Shown here one piece after another: positions 27,953-38,385 of a DNA stretch of 64,000 bases. Location: positions 930,001 through 994,000 of the forward strand of contig NZ_NEVU01000001.1 of NCBI RefSeq assembly GCF_002261355.1, written 5' to 3'. Source of the stretch: Bordetella genomosp. 12. GTDB lineage: Bacteria; Pseudomonadota; Gammaproteobacteria; Burkholderiales; Burkholderiaceae_B. The first letter of the stretch is position 1; each line of letters begins with the position of its first letter. Under the pieces are notes generated by a model. It saw only the letters and a program-made list of their open reading frames with translations, did no database searches and was not told where the DNA came from. The translations under genes were made by a program, and so were the position numbers.

Positions 27953-29322
27953 AGCCTGTCCTGATCCTGGCATCCTTGCTGTTGGCCGGATGCATACATA
28001 CTCCCTACGAGCGGCCCGAGGTGCAGACACCGGCGCGCTGGCAGCAGGGGCAGCCCACGTCCCCGCGCGCGCCGGCGCCGGGTGGCCCGTGGTGGCGCAA
28101 TTTCCAGGATCCGGTGCTCGACACCTTGGTCGAGCAGGCCCTGGCGCGCAACAACGATCTGGCCGTGGCGGCCCTGACCGTGCGCCGCGCGCAGCTGCAG
28201 GCCGGGCTGGCGCAAAGCGATCTCTATCCGACCGCCAGCGGCACGGGCAGCTTCAATCGCAGCCGCAACCTGGACGGCGCGCGGGCCAGCGCGCGCGCCA
28301 CCAATGTGGAGCTCGCGGCGAGCTGGGAGCTCGATCTGTGGGGCAAGCTGGCGCGCGCGCGGGATGCCGCGCAGTGGCAGGCGCTGGCTACCGAAGAGGA
28401 CCGCCAGGCCGCGGCGCTCAGCCTGGTAGGGACCACGGCCGAGCTGTATTGGCAGACCGCCTATCTCAATCAGCGTCTGGCCAGCAGCCGCGAGAGCATT
28501 GCCTACGCGCGGCGCACCCTCGAACTGGTACAGGCGCAATATGGCGCGGGCGGCGCGTCGGGCCTGGAAGTGGCCGAGGCGCGTCAGACCCTGGCCAGCC
28601 AGGAGGCCGCGCATACCGATCTGCTGCAGCAGCGCGTCGAAGCGATCAATGGCCTGACGATTCTGTTCGACGGGCCGCCGGATCGTATCGTGGCCGATCC
28701 CCAGCGTCTGCCGCAGGGCCCCTTGCCCGGGGTGGACGCCGGGCTGCCGGCCGACTTGCTGGCGCGGCGCCCCGATCTGCGCGCGGCCGAGGCGCGGCTG
28801 CGCGGCGCGCTGGCGAGTACCGATGCCACGCGCGCCAGCTTTTACCCGCCCATGACGCTGACGGGCTCGGTCGGCTCGGCCAGCGATTCGCTGGGCCATT
28901 TGCTGGCCAATCCGGTGGCCACGCTGGGCGCGGGCCTGGCCTTGCCCTTTCTGAACTGGAACCAGATGCGGCTGAACATCCGCATCGCCGAAACCGATTA
29001 CGAGATCCTGGTGGCGCAGTTCCGCCAGGCGCTCTACCAGGCCATGAGCGACGTGGAGAATGCCTTGTCGGCGCGCAGCCAGTTGGCCGACCGGGCGCGT
29101 CTGTTGCAGGCCTCGCTGGACGCGGCCCGCGAGGTCGAACGGCTCTATGAAACGCGCTGGCGCGCCGGCGCGGTGGCCTTGCGGATCTGGCTCGACGCCC
29201 AGGAAAAGCGCCGCGCCGCGGAAGTGGCGGTGGACGAGAACCGCTTGCAGCAACTGCGCAATCAGGTGCAGATCTATCAGGCGCTGGGCGGCGACGCCGT
29301 CGTGGGACAATACGCCCCATGA
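27949..29322 (+). CDS. RND/ABC efflux outer-membrane lipoprotein (NodT/OprM type)
   Basis: A 457-residue TolC-like outer-membrane factor. The signal peptide ends in a lipobox, LLLAGC with Cys15, as in NodT/OprM proteins rather than TolC. Two outer-membrane efflux repeats follow, recognisable by [52 protein letters not shown] and LALPFLNW. It completes a three-part pump with macA and macB: the genes overlap by 4 nt each, so production is coupled. Having its own outer-membrane partner differs from the E. coli arrangement, where MacAB borrows TolC. Confidence 0.94.
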   Translation: MKPVLILASLLLAGCIHTPYERPEVQTPARWQQGQPTSPRAPAPGGPWWRNFQDPVLDTLVEQALARNNDLAVAALTVRRAQLQAGLAQSDLYPTASGTGSFNRSRNLDGARASARATNVELAASWELDLWGKLARARDAAQWQALATEEDRQAAALSLVGTTAELYWQTAYLNQRLASSRESIAYARRTLELVQAQYGAGGASGLEVAEARQTLASQEAAHTDLLQQRVEAINGLTILFDGPPDRIVADPQRLPQGPLPGVDAGLPADLLARRPDLRAAEARLRGALASTDATRASFYPPMTLTGSVGSASDSLGHLLANPVATLGAGLALPFLNWNQMRLNIRIAETDYEILVAQFRQALYQAMSDVENALSARSQLADRARLLQASLDAAREVERLYETRWRAGAVALRIWLDAQEKRRAAEVAVDENRLQQLRNQVQIYQALGGDAVVGQYAP

Positions 29323-30155
29323 TGCTGCCCGACCCTGTTGCCTGTGAGATTGACGCCGAGCGCCGTTTTGGCGGCTTGGCCCGCCTGTATGGCCCCGAGG
29401 CGCCTGCCCGCCTGCGCGCCGCGCACGTGGCGGTGGCCGGCCTGGGCGGCGTGGGTTCCTGGACCGCCGAGGCCCTGGCGCGTTGCGGCGTCGGCGCCCT
29501 GACACTGATCGATCTGGACAATATCGCCGAATCCAACGTGAACCGGCAGATCCATGCCTTGAGCGCCACCCTGGGTCAGGCCAAGGTCGATGCCATGGCC
29601 GAGCGTATCGCCGCCATCCATCCGGCATGCCGGGTGACGCGCATCGAGGATTTCGTCGAACCCGGCAATGTGGAGCAGGTGCTGGCCGGCGATTACGCCA
29701 TGATCGTCGATTGCACCGACCAGGCGGCGGCCAAGATCGCGATGGTGCTGCATGCGCGGGCCCGCGGGCTGCCGATGCTGCTGTGCGGCGGCGCTGGCGG
29801 CAAAACCGACCCGCTCGCCTTGCGCGCGGGCGATCTGTCGCAGGCCGTCAACGACGCCTTGTTGGCCAAGTTGCGCAACAAGCTGCGCCGTGAGCATGGC
29901 TACCCGCGCGCCAGTGATGCGCAGGGGCGGGCGCTCAAACGGGTGCCGCGCATGGGCGTGCGCGCCCTGTGGTTCGATCAGCCGGCCATCCTGCCGGCGG
30001 CCTGGCAGGCCGACGCCGCGCAGGCGGCGCCCGGCGCGCCGCAGGGGTTGTCCTGCGCCGGTTACGGATCGGTCGTGACGGTGACGGCGGCCATGGGCAT
30101 GGCGGCCGCCAACGAGGCCATCCAGGCCATCTTGGCCCGGCCGCCAGCGCCCTGA
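29319..30155 (+). CDS. tcdA: tRNA threonylcarbamoyladenosine dehydratase
   Basis: A 278-residue E1/ThiF-like enzyme (TcdA/CsdL) that cyclises t6A37 in tRNA to ct6A using ATP. The ATP-binding core is VAVAGLGGVGSWTAEALARCG, then LIDLDNIAESNVNRQIHA and the DCTDQAAAKIAM stretch; CysXXCys pairs of other ThiF proteins are absent, as in TcdA. Starts inside the outer-membrane factor gene (ATGA overlap), so it is probably the last gene of the efflux operon although its role is unrelated. Together with tsaE it puts two steps of the t6A pathway in this window. Confidence 0.92.
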   Translation: MMLPDPVACEIDAERRFGGLARLYGPEAPARLRAAHVAVAGLGGVGSWTAEALARCGVGALTLIDLDNIAESNVNRQIHALSATLGQAKVDAMAERIAAIHPACRVTRIEDFVEPGNVEQVLAGDYAMIVDCTDQAAAKIAMVLHARARGLPMLLCGGAGGKTDPLALRAGDLSQAVNDALLAKLRNKLRREHGYPRASDAQGRALKRVPRMGVRALWFDQPAILPAAWQADAAQAAPGAPQGLSCAGYGSVVTVTAAMGMAAANEAIQAILARPPAP

Positions 30156-30171
30156 CCGCCCAGGCGGGCCG

Positions 30172-30804
30172 TCAGTAGTCGTGCAGGGTGACGTCGATCC
30201 AGCCGCGTAGCGCGTTGGACAGGCGCAGGCCATCGGCGCGGCGCAGGTCGTCGACCTCCAGCACCCGCTCGCGGACTTGCCCGGTTTCCAGCAGTTCGGC
30301 GCGCTGCACGCCCGGCAGCAGGCCGCATTCGACCGGCGGCGTATACCACTGGCCGTGCAGCAGCAGGTAGAGATTGCTGCGGCTGCCTTCGCAGAGCTGG
30401 CCTTTTTCGTTGAAGAACACCATGTCGAAGATCTGCGGATGCGCGGGCAACCAATCCGCCGCCTTGGCGTACCAGGGGCGGAAGGTGGTTTTGTAGCGCA
30501 GCAGCGGTTCGCGCGAGTCCAGCGGTTCGGGCGCCAGCAGGATTTCCTGCACCAGCGGCAGCGGTGCGAGCGGCGTCGTCTGGATGTCGTAGCGCCCGCT
30601 GCGCTCGAGCAGCACGCGCATGCGATAGGGCTCCAGGCCGGCCGGCGCACGCGCGGCGGCCAGGATGTCGCGCTCGATGGCGGCTTCGTCGCAGTGATAG
30701 CCCAGCGCCTGGGCCGAAGCCGCCAGCCGGGTCAGGTGCCGGCCCAGCAGCGGCAGGCTGCGGTCGGCGGTCACGAGGAGGGTTTCGATCAGCTCGGGGG
30801 CCAT
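30172..30804 (-). CDS. pabC: Aminodeoxychorismate lyase-like class IV aminotransferase
   Basis: A 210-residue fold-type IV PLP protein. It has the LLRYKTTFRPWY segment with the Schiff-base Lys in the KTT context, FFNEKGQLCEGSRSNLYLLL, and CGLLPGVQRAELLE, all typical of PabC-like enzymes and of the C-terminal half of PabB-PabC fusions. PabC releases pyruvate from aminodeoxychorismate to give 4-aminobenzoate for folate. It follows pabB by only 7 nt on the same strand, and folK lies elsewhere in the window. It is shorter than E. coli PabC (269 residues). Confidence 0.87.
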   Translation of the reverse strand: MAPELIETLLVTADRSLPLLGRHLTRLAASAQALGYHCDEAAIERDILAAARAPAGLEPYRMRVLLERSGRYDIQTTPLAPLPLVQEILLAPEPLDSREPLLRYKTTFRPWYAKAADWLPAHPQIFDMVFFNEKGQLCEGSRSNLYLLLHGQWYTPPVECGLLPGVQRAELLETGQVRERVLEVDDLRRADGLRLSNALRGWIDVTLHDY

Positions 30805-30811
30805 GGCTATC

Positions 30812-31942
30812 CTAAAGGGGCTGACCCAGGATGCGGGCCTTCCATTGGCATTCCTGCCACTCTAACCCGGGGTCCGAGTCGTACACAATCCCACCCCCTG
30901 TGCTGTAGACCCCCTGGCCGCTGTCGTCCAGCACCAGGGTGCGGATGGCGACATTGAGCGAGAAATCGCCGTCCGGCGCGAGCCAGCCCACGCTGCCGCA
31001 GTACAGGCCGCGCGGCGCTATCTCCAGTTGGCGGATGCGGCGCATGGCGGAAATTTTCGGCGCGCCGGTGATCGAACCGCAAGGAAACAGGGCGGTGATG
31101 ACCTCGGCCAGGCTGGCCTGGGGCGCGTGGGCGCTGACCGTCGAGGTCATGGTCCAGACCGTCGGATAGCGCTCCAGCGAGAACAGGGCGTCCACGCTCA
31201 CGGAGCCCGGCCGCGCCAGGCGGCCCAGGTCGTTGCGCAGCAGGTCGACGATCATCAGATTTTCGGCCCGGTCTTTCTCGCTGGCCAGCAATTGCCCGGC
31301 CAGGCGTGCGTCTTCCTGCGGATCGGCCGCGCGCGGCGCCGTGCCCTTCATGGGGCGGGTGACGAGGCGCTCGCCCTGGCGGGCGACGAAGAGTTCGGGC
31401 GAAAAGGACAGCACCGTGCGCCGGCCGTCGCGCACGTAGGCGGCATGCGCCACGGGATGGCGTTGGGCGATGTCACGGTAGAGGGCGTCTGGCGCGCCCT
31501 CGATGCGGACGTCCAGCGGCTGGGTGTAGTTGACCTGGTAGAACTCGCCTTGCCCGATGCCGGTCCGGATGCGCTCGATGCGCTCGATATAGTCGGCCTC
31601 GGCCTGGCGCGGGGTGGCGCAGACGACGCGCGCGTCGGTGCTGCCCGTCCAGGGGCCGGTCAGCTCGGCCTGTTCGTACACCAGTGCGGTCAGGCGCGGC
31701 GGCAGGTCCGGGCGCGGCGGCGGGTTGGGCCCGCTGGCCGGCGCGTGCAGCGCCTGCGGCAGCAGCCATTCGCCCAATTCGTAATCCAGCAGCAAGGCCA
31801 CCCAGCGGCCGGCGCGGCGCGCCGCCTCGATGGCCTCCCAGGCCGCCGGCAGCGCTTGCGGCTGCGCGGCCTCGATGCGCGCCACCTGCCCCGACAGGCG
31901 GCGCGACCGCCCGGCCAGGCGGTCTTCGAACCAACAATCCAT
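30812..31942 (-). CDS. pabB: Aminodeoxychorismate synthase component I
   Basis: A 376-residue chorismate-binding enzyme. The active-site block TRPMKGTAPR has Lys where anthranilate synthase has Ala, which marks it as PabB rather than TrpE. KDRAENLMIVDLLRNDLGR, CGSITGAPKISAM and the STGGGIVYDSDPG end are all intact. The N-terminal domain is shorter than in E. coli PabB. Start ATG 31942 (MDCWFEDRL) lies 6 nt after the uvrA stop, so it may be read from a uvrA transcript. With pabC it makes 4-aminobenzoate. Confidence 0.93.
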   Translation of the reverse strand: MDCWFEDRLAGRSRRLSGQVARIEAAQPQALPAAWEAIEAARRAGRWVALLLDYELGEWLLPQALHAPASGPNPPPRPDLPPRLTALVYEQAELTGPWTGSTDARVVCATPRQAEADYIERIERIRTGIGQGEFYQVNYTQPLDVRIEGAPDALYRDIAQRHPVAHAAYVRDGRRTVLSFSPELFVARQGERLVTRPMKGTAPRAADPQEDARLAGQLLASEKDRAENLMIVDLLRNDLGRLARPGSVSVDALFSLERYPTVWTMTSTVSAHAPQASLAEVITALFPCGSITGAPKISAMRRIRQLEIAPRGLYCGSVGWLAPDGDFSLNVAIRTLVLDDSGQGVYSTGGGIVYDSDPGLEWQECQWKARILGQPL

Positions 31943-31948
31943 ATCCGT

Positions 31949-34900
31949 CTATTGTTTGAGGAACTCGGCGAGCACCTGCCCCGTATGGGACCGGTCGCGC
32001 AGGCTCATGACATGTTCCGGAGCGCCTTCGGCCACCAATTGGCCGCCGCCCGTCCCGCCTTCCGGACCGAGGTCCAGCAGCCAGTCGGCTTCGGCGATGA
32101 CATCGAGATTATGCTCGATCACGACCACCGTATTGCCGGCCTCGACCAGCCGGTGCAGGACGTGGATGAGTTTTTCGACGTCGGCCATGGACAGGCCCAC
32201 GGTGGGCTCATCGAGGACGTAGAGGGTGTGGGGGATGCGCGAGGCCCGGCCGGTCTTGATGACCCCGTCGGTCAGACGGGCCTTGGCCAGTTCGGTGACC
32301 AGCTTGATGCGCTGGGCTTCGCCGCCGGACAGGGTGGGCGAGGGCTGTCCGAGGGTCAGATAGCCCAGGCCGACATCCTGCATCAATTGCAGGGGGCGAT
32401 GGATCTTGGGATGCGCCGCGAAGTAGTCCAGCGCATCGTCGACCTCCAGGGCCAGCACCTCGCCGGCGTTCTTGCCGCGCATCTGCACGCTCAGCGTGTC
32501 GGCGTTGAAGCGCGCGCCATTGCAGGCGTCGCACGGCACTTTGACGTCCGGCAGGAAGCTCATTTCGATGGTGCGCATGCCCTGGCCCTCGCAGATCGGG
32601 CAGCGGCCGTCGCCGGTATTGAAGGAAAAGCGCGCCGCGCCCCAGCCGCGCATGCGCGCCTCGCGGGTGTCGGCAAACTGCTTGCGCACATCGTCCCAAA
32701 AGCCCACATAGGTGGCCGGGCAGGAGCGCGGCGTCTTGCCGATGGGGGTCTGATCCACCTCGAGCACCCGGTCGATGGCTTCCCACCCTTCGATGCGCGC
32801 GCAACCCATCCATTGGTCGGCCTTGCCCGCCGCAACGACGCGGCTCAGGTTGTCGAGCAGGACCTCACGCGCCAGCGTGGACTTGCCCGACCCGGACACG
32901 CCCGTGACCACGGTAAGCCGCCCGACCGGCACGCTGGCATTGACGTTGCCCAGGTTGTGCAGGTGCGCGGCCTTGATGCGCAGCATGGGGGTGTCCTGGT
33001 CGATGGCGCGCCGGCCCTGCAGCGGATGCGCCAGCGGGCGGGCGAGATAGCGGCCGGTGACCGACTCGGGCGCGTCGATCAGATCCTGGGCGCTGCCCTG
33101 GGCCACGACGCGGCCGCCACGGATGCCGGCGCCCGGCCCGATGTCGATGATGTGCGAGGCGCGCCGTATGGTGTCGTCATCGTGCTCGACGACGACCAGC
33201 GTGTTGCCATTGCCCTCCAGCCGTGCCAGCGCATCGAGCAGGATGCGGTTGTCGCGCGGGTGCAGCCCGATGGTGGGCTCGTCCAGGACGTAGCACACCC
33301 CTTGCAGATTGGAGCCGAGCTGCGCGGCCAGCCGGATGCGCTGCGCCTCGCCGCCCGAGAGCGTGGGCGCGGCGCGATCCAGCGCCAGGTAGTTCAGGCC
33401 GACTTCCTGCATGAAGTCCAGGCGGCCGCGGATTTCGGCCAGGATGTCGCGCGCGATTTCGGCTTCACGACCGCGCATGACCAGGCCGGTGAAGAAGCTG
33501 TGCGCCTCGGACACCGGCATGGAGGCCAGGGCGGCGATGGAGCGATCGCGCCAGCGCACGGCCAGCGCGGTGCGGTTCAGGCGCTGGCCGTGGCAGACGC
33601 CGCAGGCCTTGGCCTCGCCCTCGTACCAGGCGTTCCAGGCGGTTTCCTCGCCGGTCTGTTCGGCGTCAAAGCCCTGCAATTGCAGGCCCGTGCCGAAGCA
33701 GCCTTCGCACCAGCCATGCTTGGAGTTGTAGGAGAACAGACGCGGATCGGGTTCGGGGAAGCTGATGCCGCACGAGGGGCAGGCGCGCTTGACCGAGAAA
33801 TGCTGCTGCTGCAGTTGCTGGTTCAGGCCCGCCTCGCGGCGCAGCGGCGCGTCGCCCTGGGCGCCCGGCGTCAGATCCCAAAGAATGCTCATCACACCCT
33901 GGCCATGCTCCAGCGCGCCCTTGACGGCCTCGCGCAGCGCCGCCTCGTTGGCCGCGTCGACCACCACGTCGGCCACCGGAAGCTCGATCGTGTGTTCTTT
34001 GTAGCGGTCCAGGCGCGGCCAGGGGCTGACCGGGATGAACTCGCCATCGACGCGCAAATGGGTGTAGCCCTTGCCGGCCGCCCATTTGGCCAGGTCGGTG
34101 TAGTAACCCTTGCGCGCGGTGACCAGCGGCGCGAGCAGGCCGAGATGGCGGCCTTTGTGCTCGCGCAGCAGGCGGGCGACGATCTGTTCGGTGTTCTGCG
34201 GTTCGACCGGCACGTTGCAATCGGGGCAGAACTGCGTGCCCAGTTTGACGTAGAGCAGACGCAGGAAGTGATGGATTTCGGTCATCGTCGCCACGGTGGA
34301 CTTGCGTCCGCCGCGGCTGGTGCGCTGTTCGATGGCCACCGTCGGCGGAATGCCGAAGATGGCATCCACGTCGGGTTTGCCCGCCGGTTGCACGATGGCG
34401 CGGGCATAGGCGTTGAGCGACTCCAGATAGCGCCGCTGGCCTTCATTGAACAGGATGTCGAAGGCCAGCGTGGACTTGCCCGAGCCCGACACACCGGTGA
34501 TGACGGTGAAGGTGTCGCGCGGGATCTCCACGCTGATGTTCTTGAGGTTGTGTTCGCGCGCGTTGCGGATCTCGATGGCCTCGGCCTGTTGCCGGCGGCG
34601 GCGCATCAGCGATTGCAGGGGCGTGCCGCTGGCGTAGGGCGTGGCGGGCTCTTCGAGCACCGCGGTCAGCCCGGCCTGCTCGGCTTCCTGGCGATCGGCG
34701 TCGGTGGATACCACCACGTCGGCCGGCAGGATGCTGGTGGCGTAATCGCGCAGCGCCCGCCCGGTATACGAGCGCGGGTTGTCCATCAGGTCTTGCGGCG
34801 TTCCCACGCCGACGAGTTCGCCGCCGGCATCGCCGCCGTCCGGGCCGAGGTCGATGAGCCAGTCGGCCGCGCGAATGACGTCCAGATTGTGCTCGATGAC

Positions 34901-37708
34901 CAGCAGCGTGTGGCCGGCGGCCAGCAGCTTGCGGAAGGCGCGCATCAGCCGCGCCACGTCGTCGAAGTGCAGGCCGGTGGTGGGCTCGTCAAACAGGAAG
35001 AGGCTGCCTTTCTTGGCCACCTTGGCGGTGGAAATCCCCGAGCGCGCGGCCTCGGCCAGATGGCCGGCCAGTTTCAGGCGCTGCGCCTCGCCGCCGGAGA
35101 GCGTGGGCACGGGCTGGCCCAGGCGCACGTACTCCAGGCCCACGTCGCCCAGCGGCGCCAGGCCGGTCTGCACGTCGCGCAGGCCGCGGAAGAACTCCAG
35201 CGCTTCGCTGACGGTCATCTCCAGCACCTGGTCGATGGACGCGCTCTTGCCCAGGTGTTCGACGCGGACTTCGAGCACTTCGGGGCGGAAGCGTTTGCCA
35301 TCGCAATCCGGGCAGCGCAGATAGACGTCCGACAGGAACTGCATCTCGACGTGTTCGAAGCCGGTGCCGCCGCAAGTCGGGCAACGGCCGTCGCCGCTGT
35401 TGAAGCTGAAGGTGCCGGCGGTATAGCCGCGCTCCCTGGCCAGCGGCGCTTGCGCGAACAGTTTGCGGATCGCGTCGAACGCGCCGACGTAGCTGGCGGG
35501 ATTGGAGCGCGCGGTCTTGCCGATGGGGGTCTGGTCCACCATGACGACATCGGCGATCTGCTCGGCGCCCAGCAGGCGGTCGAAGGGGCCGGGCGCTTCG
35601 GAGGGTTTGCCCTGCTGCTTGAGCAACGCGGGGTACAGCACATCCTGCACCAGGGTGGACTTGCCCGAGCCGGAGACGCCGGTCACGCAGACCAGGCGGC
35701 CCAGCGGCAGTTCGATGGAGACATTCTTGAGGTTGTGCGCCCGCACGCCTTCGAGCAACAGGCGCGGCGTGTTGGCCGCGACCGGCATGGGGCGCGGGGC
35801 CTCGACGTGGCGCCGCCCGCCGAGATAGTCGCCGGTCAGGGTGGGCGCGGCGCGCAATTGCGCCGGCGTGCCGTCGAAAACGATGCGTCCGCCGCGCTCG
35901 CCGGGGCCGGGGCCCACGTCGATGATGCGGTCGGCCGCCACCATGACCTGCGGGTCGTGTTCGACCACCACGAGCGTATTGCCGGCATCGCGCAGGCGAT
36001 GCATGACCTCGACCACGCGGTGCATGTCGCGCGGATGCAGGCCGATGGACGGCTCATCCAGGACGAACAGCGTGTTGACCAGCGAGGTGCCCAGCGCGGT
36101 GGTGAGGTTGATGCGTTGCACCTCGCCGCCGGACAGCGTGCGGCTCTGCCGATCCAGGGTGAGGTAGCCCAGGCCCACGTCGCACAGGAACTTCAGGCGT
36201 GCCCGCGCTTCGGTCAGCAGCAGGTCGGCGGCGGCATCCATGGCGCCCTGGAAGCGCAGCGCATCGAAGAAGCGCCGCACGCGTTCGATGGGCAGCAACA
36301 TCACGTCATGCACCGACAGCCCATCGAGGCTGTCGAGCAACTCGCGCGTCCAGCTCACGCCGGCCGGCATGAAACGCTGATAGCGCGCGTCGCCCGGCGG
36401 CAGCACGGCATCGGCCTCGGCTTTGCTGCCCAGGCGCCAGAGCAGGGCGTCGGGTTTGAGGCGGGCGCCGTGGCAACTGGGGCAGGGCGTATAGCTGCGG
36501 TACTTGGACAGCAGCACGCGCACATGCATCTTGTAGGCCTTGCTCTCCAGCCAGGCGAAAAAGCGGTGCACGCCGTACCACTGATGTTTCCAGGCCGAGG
36601 CGCCGCCCTTGAAATCCGGATCGCCATCGAGCACCCAGGCGCGCTGCTGCGGCGACAGGGATTTCCACGGCACGGAAACCGGGACGCCGGCGCGCGGCGC
36701 GTACTTCATCATTTCATCCTGGCACTCCTTGAAGGAAGGGGTTTGCCAGGGTTTGATCGCGCCTTCCTTGAGCGTTTTGTTTTCATCGGGGATGACCAGA
36801 CCCAGATCGATGCCTATCACCCGGCCAAAACCCCGGCAGGCTTCGCAGGCGCCCAGCGGCGAGTTGAAGGAGAAGCTGCTGGGCAGGACGTCGCTGTATT
36901 CGATATTGCAGTCGGCGCAATGCAGCCGGTCGCTGTACTTCCAGACCGCGGCGTCGCCGCCCTCGGCGTCCATGGCATACACCGCGAGGTGGCCGGCGCC
37001 CATGCGCAAGGCGGTGTCCAGCGCCTCCATGACGCGGTCGCGCTCGGCATTGCCAAAGCGCAGGCGATCCTGCACCACATGCAGGGTGCGGCGGGCTTCG
37101 GGCGCCTCGGCTTTTTTGCCGCGGCCCTTGCTTTTGGCCACGGCCGCGGCGGCCTCTTCGCGATGCACCCGGGTGTAGCCCTGGCCTTCGAGAAAGCCTT
37201 TGACCTCTTCCTCGGTGAAGTTGGCCGGCACCGTGATGGGGAAGGTGATGACCAGGCGCGGATCCGCGGCCGCGGCGCTGCGCTCGGCCAGGGAGTGGAA
37301 GATGGATTCCGGCGTGTCGCGCCGCACCCGTTTGCCACAGCCGCGGCAATACAGCTGCGCGCCGCGCGCGAACAGCAGTTTGAGGTGATCGTTGAGCTCG
37401 GTCATCGTGCCGACCGTGCTGCGCGAGCTGCGCACCGGGTTGGTCTGGTCGATGGCGATGGCCGGCAGAATCCCTTCGATGCGGTCGACCTGGGGTTTGT
37501 CCATGCGGTCCAGGAACTGGCGCGCATAGGGCGAGAAGGTCTCGACGTAGCGCCGCTGCCCTTCGGCGTACAGCGTGTCGAAGGCCAGTGAACTCTTGCC
37601 CGAGCCGGAAACCCCGGTCACGACGACCAGCTCGCCGGTGGCGATGGTGAGATCAAGATTCTTGAGATTGTTCTGGCGGGCGCCAACGATGCGGATATGG
37701 GAGCTCAT
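31949..37708 (-). CDS. uvrA: Double-length UvrA (tandem excinuclease ABC subunit A)
   Basis: At 1919 residues this is about twice a normal UvrA (about 940). It holds two complete UvrA modules in one frame. Four Walker A motifs GVSGSGKS/T have lysines at about K38, K683, K1078 and K1609, and four LSGGE signatures follow them. Both modules keep Cys-pair zinc sites (for example CPSCHG and CPTCGGTGF in the first, CPSCG and CPICEGQG in the second) and the insertion regions after the first Walker A. The junction lies near residues 1010-1060. UvrA normally works as a dimer that loads UvrB at DNA damage; a tandem could act as a built-in dimer. Large UvrA proteins like this are known in some betaproteobacteria; whether a normal uvrA exists elsewhere is not visible here. 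Confidence 0.93.
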   Translation of the reverse strand: MSSHIRIVGARQNNLKNLDLTIATGELVVVTGVSGSGKSSLAFDTLYAEGQRRYVETFSPYARQFLDRMDKPQVDRIEGILPAIAIDQTNPVRSSRSTVGTMTELNDHLKLLFARGAQLYCRGCGKRVRRDTPESIFHSLAERSAAAADPRLVITFPITVPANFTEEEVKGFLEGQGYTRVHREEAAAAVAKSKGRGKKAEAPEARRTLHVVQDRLRFGNAERDRVMEALDTALRMGAGHLAVYAMDAEGGDAAVWKYSDRLHCADCNIEYSDVLPSSFSFNSPLGACEACRGFGRVIGIDLGLVIPDENKTLKEGAIKPWQTPSFKECQDEMMKYAPRAGVPVSVPWKSLSPQQRAWVLDGDPDFKGGASAWKHQWYGVHRFFAWLESKAYKMHVRVLLSKYRSYTPCPSCHGARLKPDALLWRLGSKAEADAVLPPGDARYQRFMPAGVSWTRELLDSLDGLSVHDVMLLPIERVRRFFDALRFQGAMDAAADLLLTEARARLKFLCDVGLGYLTLDRQSRTLSGGEVQRINLTTALGTSLVNTLFVLDEPSIGLHPRDMHRVVEVMHRLRDAGNTLVVVEHDPQVMVAADRIIDVGPGPGERGGRIVFDGTPAQLRAAPTLTGDYLGGRRHVEAPRPMPVAANTPRLLLEGVRAHNLKNVSIELPLGRLVCVTGVSGSGKSTLVQDVLYPALLKQQGKPSEAPGPFDRLLGAEQIADVVMVDQTPIGKTARSNPASYVGAFDAIRKLFAQAPLARERGYTAGTFSFNSGDGRCPTCGGTGFEHVEMQFLSDVYLRCPDCDGKRFRPEVLEVRVEHLGKSASIDQVLEMTVSEALEFFRGLRDVQTGLAPLGDVGLEYVRLGQPVPTLSGGEAQRLKLAGHLAEAARSGISTAKVAKKGSLFLFDEPTTGLHFDDVARLMRAFRKLLAAGHTLLVIEHNLDVIRAADWLIDLGPDGGDAGGELVGVGTPQDLMDNPRSYTGRALRDYATSILPADVVVSTDADRQEAEQAGLTAVLEEPATPYASGTPLQSLMRRRRQQAEAIEIRNAREHNLKNISVEIPRDTFTVITGVSGSGKSTLAFDILFNEGQRRYLESLNAYARAIVQPAGKPDVDAIFGIPPTVAIEQRTSRGGRKSTVATMTEIHHFLRLLYVKLGTQFCPDCNVPVEPQNTEQIVARLLREHKGRHLGLLAPLVTARKGYYTDLAKWAAGKGYTHLRVDGEFIPVSPWPRLDRYKEHTIELPVADVVVDAANEAALREAVKGALEHGQGVMSILWDLTPGAQGDAPLRREAGLNQQLQQQHFSVKRACPSCGISFPEPDPRLFSYNSKHGWCEGCFGTGLQLQGFDAEQTGEETAWNAWYEGEAKACGVCHGQRLNRTALAVRWRDRSIAALASMPVSEAHSFFTGLVMRGREAEIARDILAEIRGRLDFMQEVGLNYLALDRAAPTLSGGEAQRIRLAAQLGSNLQGVCYVLDEPTIGLHPRDNRILLDALARLEGNGNTLVVVEHDDDTIRRASHIIDIGPGAGIRGGRVVAQGSAQDLIDAPESVTGRYLARPLAHPLQGRRAIDQDTPMLRIKAAHLHNLGNVNASVPVGRLTVVTGVSGSGKSTLAREVLLDNLSRVVAAGKADQWMGCARIEGWEAIDRVLEVDQTPIGKTPRSCPATYVGFWDDVRKQFADTREARMRGWGAARFSFNTGDGRCPICEGQGMRTIEMSFLPDVKVPCDACNGARFNADTLSVQMRGKNAGEVLALEVDDALDYFAAHPKIHRPLQLMQDVGLGYLTLGQPSPTLSGGEAQRIKLVTELAKARLTDGVIKTGRASRIPHTLYVLDEPTVGLSMADVEKLIHVLHRLVEAGNTVVVIEHNLDVIAEADWLLDLGPEGGTGGGQLVAEGAPEHVMSLRDRSHTGQVLAEFLKQ

Positions 37709-38055
37709 GGGGCGTAATCGTAGCCGGTGTGGGGGGCGAGCCCGGATGCGGGGGCGGGGCCCGCCTTGCGGGGGGCCGTCACGCTCGGAGCGCGGGCGGG
37801 ACCGCGAGCGCGGGATACAGACAAAACTGGATGAATAAACAGTACAACAAATTTATGGCCGGATCGCAAATCCCCGCGTTGGCGGCGCGCCGGCGGGACG
37901 GGCCGGCGCCGGATAGGTAAAGGGGACGGGTTGACAAAGCCAGGTTTGTCGCTTGCACCCATTTCGGGCTAGAATCCCGAGTTACCCGAATTTTCGCCGC
38001 GCGCAGCTTGCGGGGCGGCTCGAACCCCACGAATCCTTTAGCGGAGATATTCATC
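37709..38055. other. Intergenic region between uvrA and the 42-codon gene
   Basis: About 347 nt. The first 90 nt are very GC-rich, followed by a short AT-rich run near 37820-37860. The rest holds the promoter and roughly 75-nt leader of the small gene at 38056. I see no other gene. Confidence 0.6.
37946..37975 (+). promoter_or_regulatory. Promoter of the 42-codon small gene
   Basis: TTGTCG (37946-37951), 18-nt spacer and TAGAAT (37970-37975) fit a sigma70 promoter about 80 nt before the ATG. A perfect TTGACA at 37931-37936 lies 33 nt from this -10, too far to pair with it. Confidence 0.55.
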
Positions 38056-38184
38056 ATGGCCGAACGCAAGCGCGTACGTCGTAACACCCTCGAACGCCGT
38101 TGCCTGGGCAAGTCGTTCAAGCGCCTTTTCGTCAATGCCCCGAAGGGCATCTTCAAGATGCTGGAAAAGATCAAGCGCGTGTAA
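38056..38184 (+). CDS. Small, highly basic 42-residue protein of unknown function
   Basis: ATG 38056 to TAA 38184. It starts MAERKRVRRNTLERRCLG, and the second half (FKRLFVNAPKGIFKMLEKIK) alternates hydrophobic and Lys/Arg residues like an amphipathic helix. The support for a real gene is the layout: sigma70-like promoter, leader, GGAG Shine-Dalgarno site with good spacing, stop codon, then two hairpins, the second a clean intrinsic terminator. Codons favour those of well-expressed genes (AAC, ACC, CTG, CGT/CGC). It is not ribosomal protein S21 or another small protein that I recognise. Function unknown; RNA or membrane binding would suit its charge. Confidence 0.72.
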   Translation: MAERKRVRRNTLERRCLGKSFKRLFVNAPKGIFKMLEKIKRV

Positions 38185-38193
38185 TGCCGCTTG

Positions 38194-38212
38194 CTGCTTC
38201 CCGAGGAAGCAG
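38194..38212 (+). repeat. First hairpin after the 42-codon gene
   Basis: CTGCTTCC/GGAAGCAG, 8-bp perfect stem with a 3-nt loop, starting 10 nt after the stop codon. No T-run follows; it may shield the mRNA 3' end together with the terminator after it. Confidence 0.55.
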
Positions 38213-38220
38213 GCAGTCCA

Positions 38221-38242
38221 AAGCCCCCGCAAGGGGGCTTTT
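38221..38242 (+). terminator. Intrinsic terminator after the 42-codon gene
   Basis: AAGCCCCC/GGGGGCTT stem with GCAA tetraloop and a T-run (38221-38242). Confidence 0.88.
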
Positions 38243-38385
38243 GCTTGGGCGCGCGGTTTTTATCGTTTCAGTATGTAAGGTGGCGCGGCGCGGCGGCGGG
38301 CATGGTTTAGATTTTGAAACGGCCCCTGGCGGCCGGCCTGTCCGCGCTTCGTAGAATGCGGCCTGAAATCCAGAGAGGTACGTCC

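Noticed and set aside
31028-37591. A 2187-codon open frame on the plus strand, antisense to pabB and uvrA
   Set aside because: It is a mirror of GC-rich codon bias in uvrA on the other strand. The sense frame carries all UvrA motifs; the antisense product is His/Arg/Gln-rich with no recognisable domain.
37931-37936. Perfect TTGACA as the -35 of the 42-codon gene
   Set aside because: Its distance to TAGAAT is 33 nt, twice the normal spacing; TTGTCG at 37946 with an 18-nt spacer is the better partner.
38011-38036. GGCTCGAACCCC-like sequence resembling a tRNA T-arm in the leader of the 42-codon gene
   Set aside because: No acceptor, D- or anticodon arm can be built around it, and it lies within a leader between promoter and Shine-Dalgarno site.
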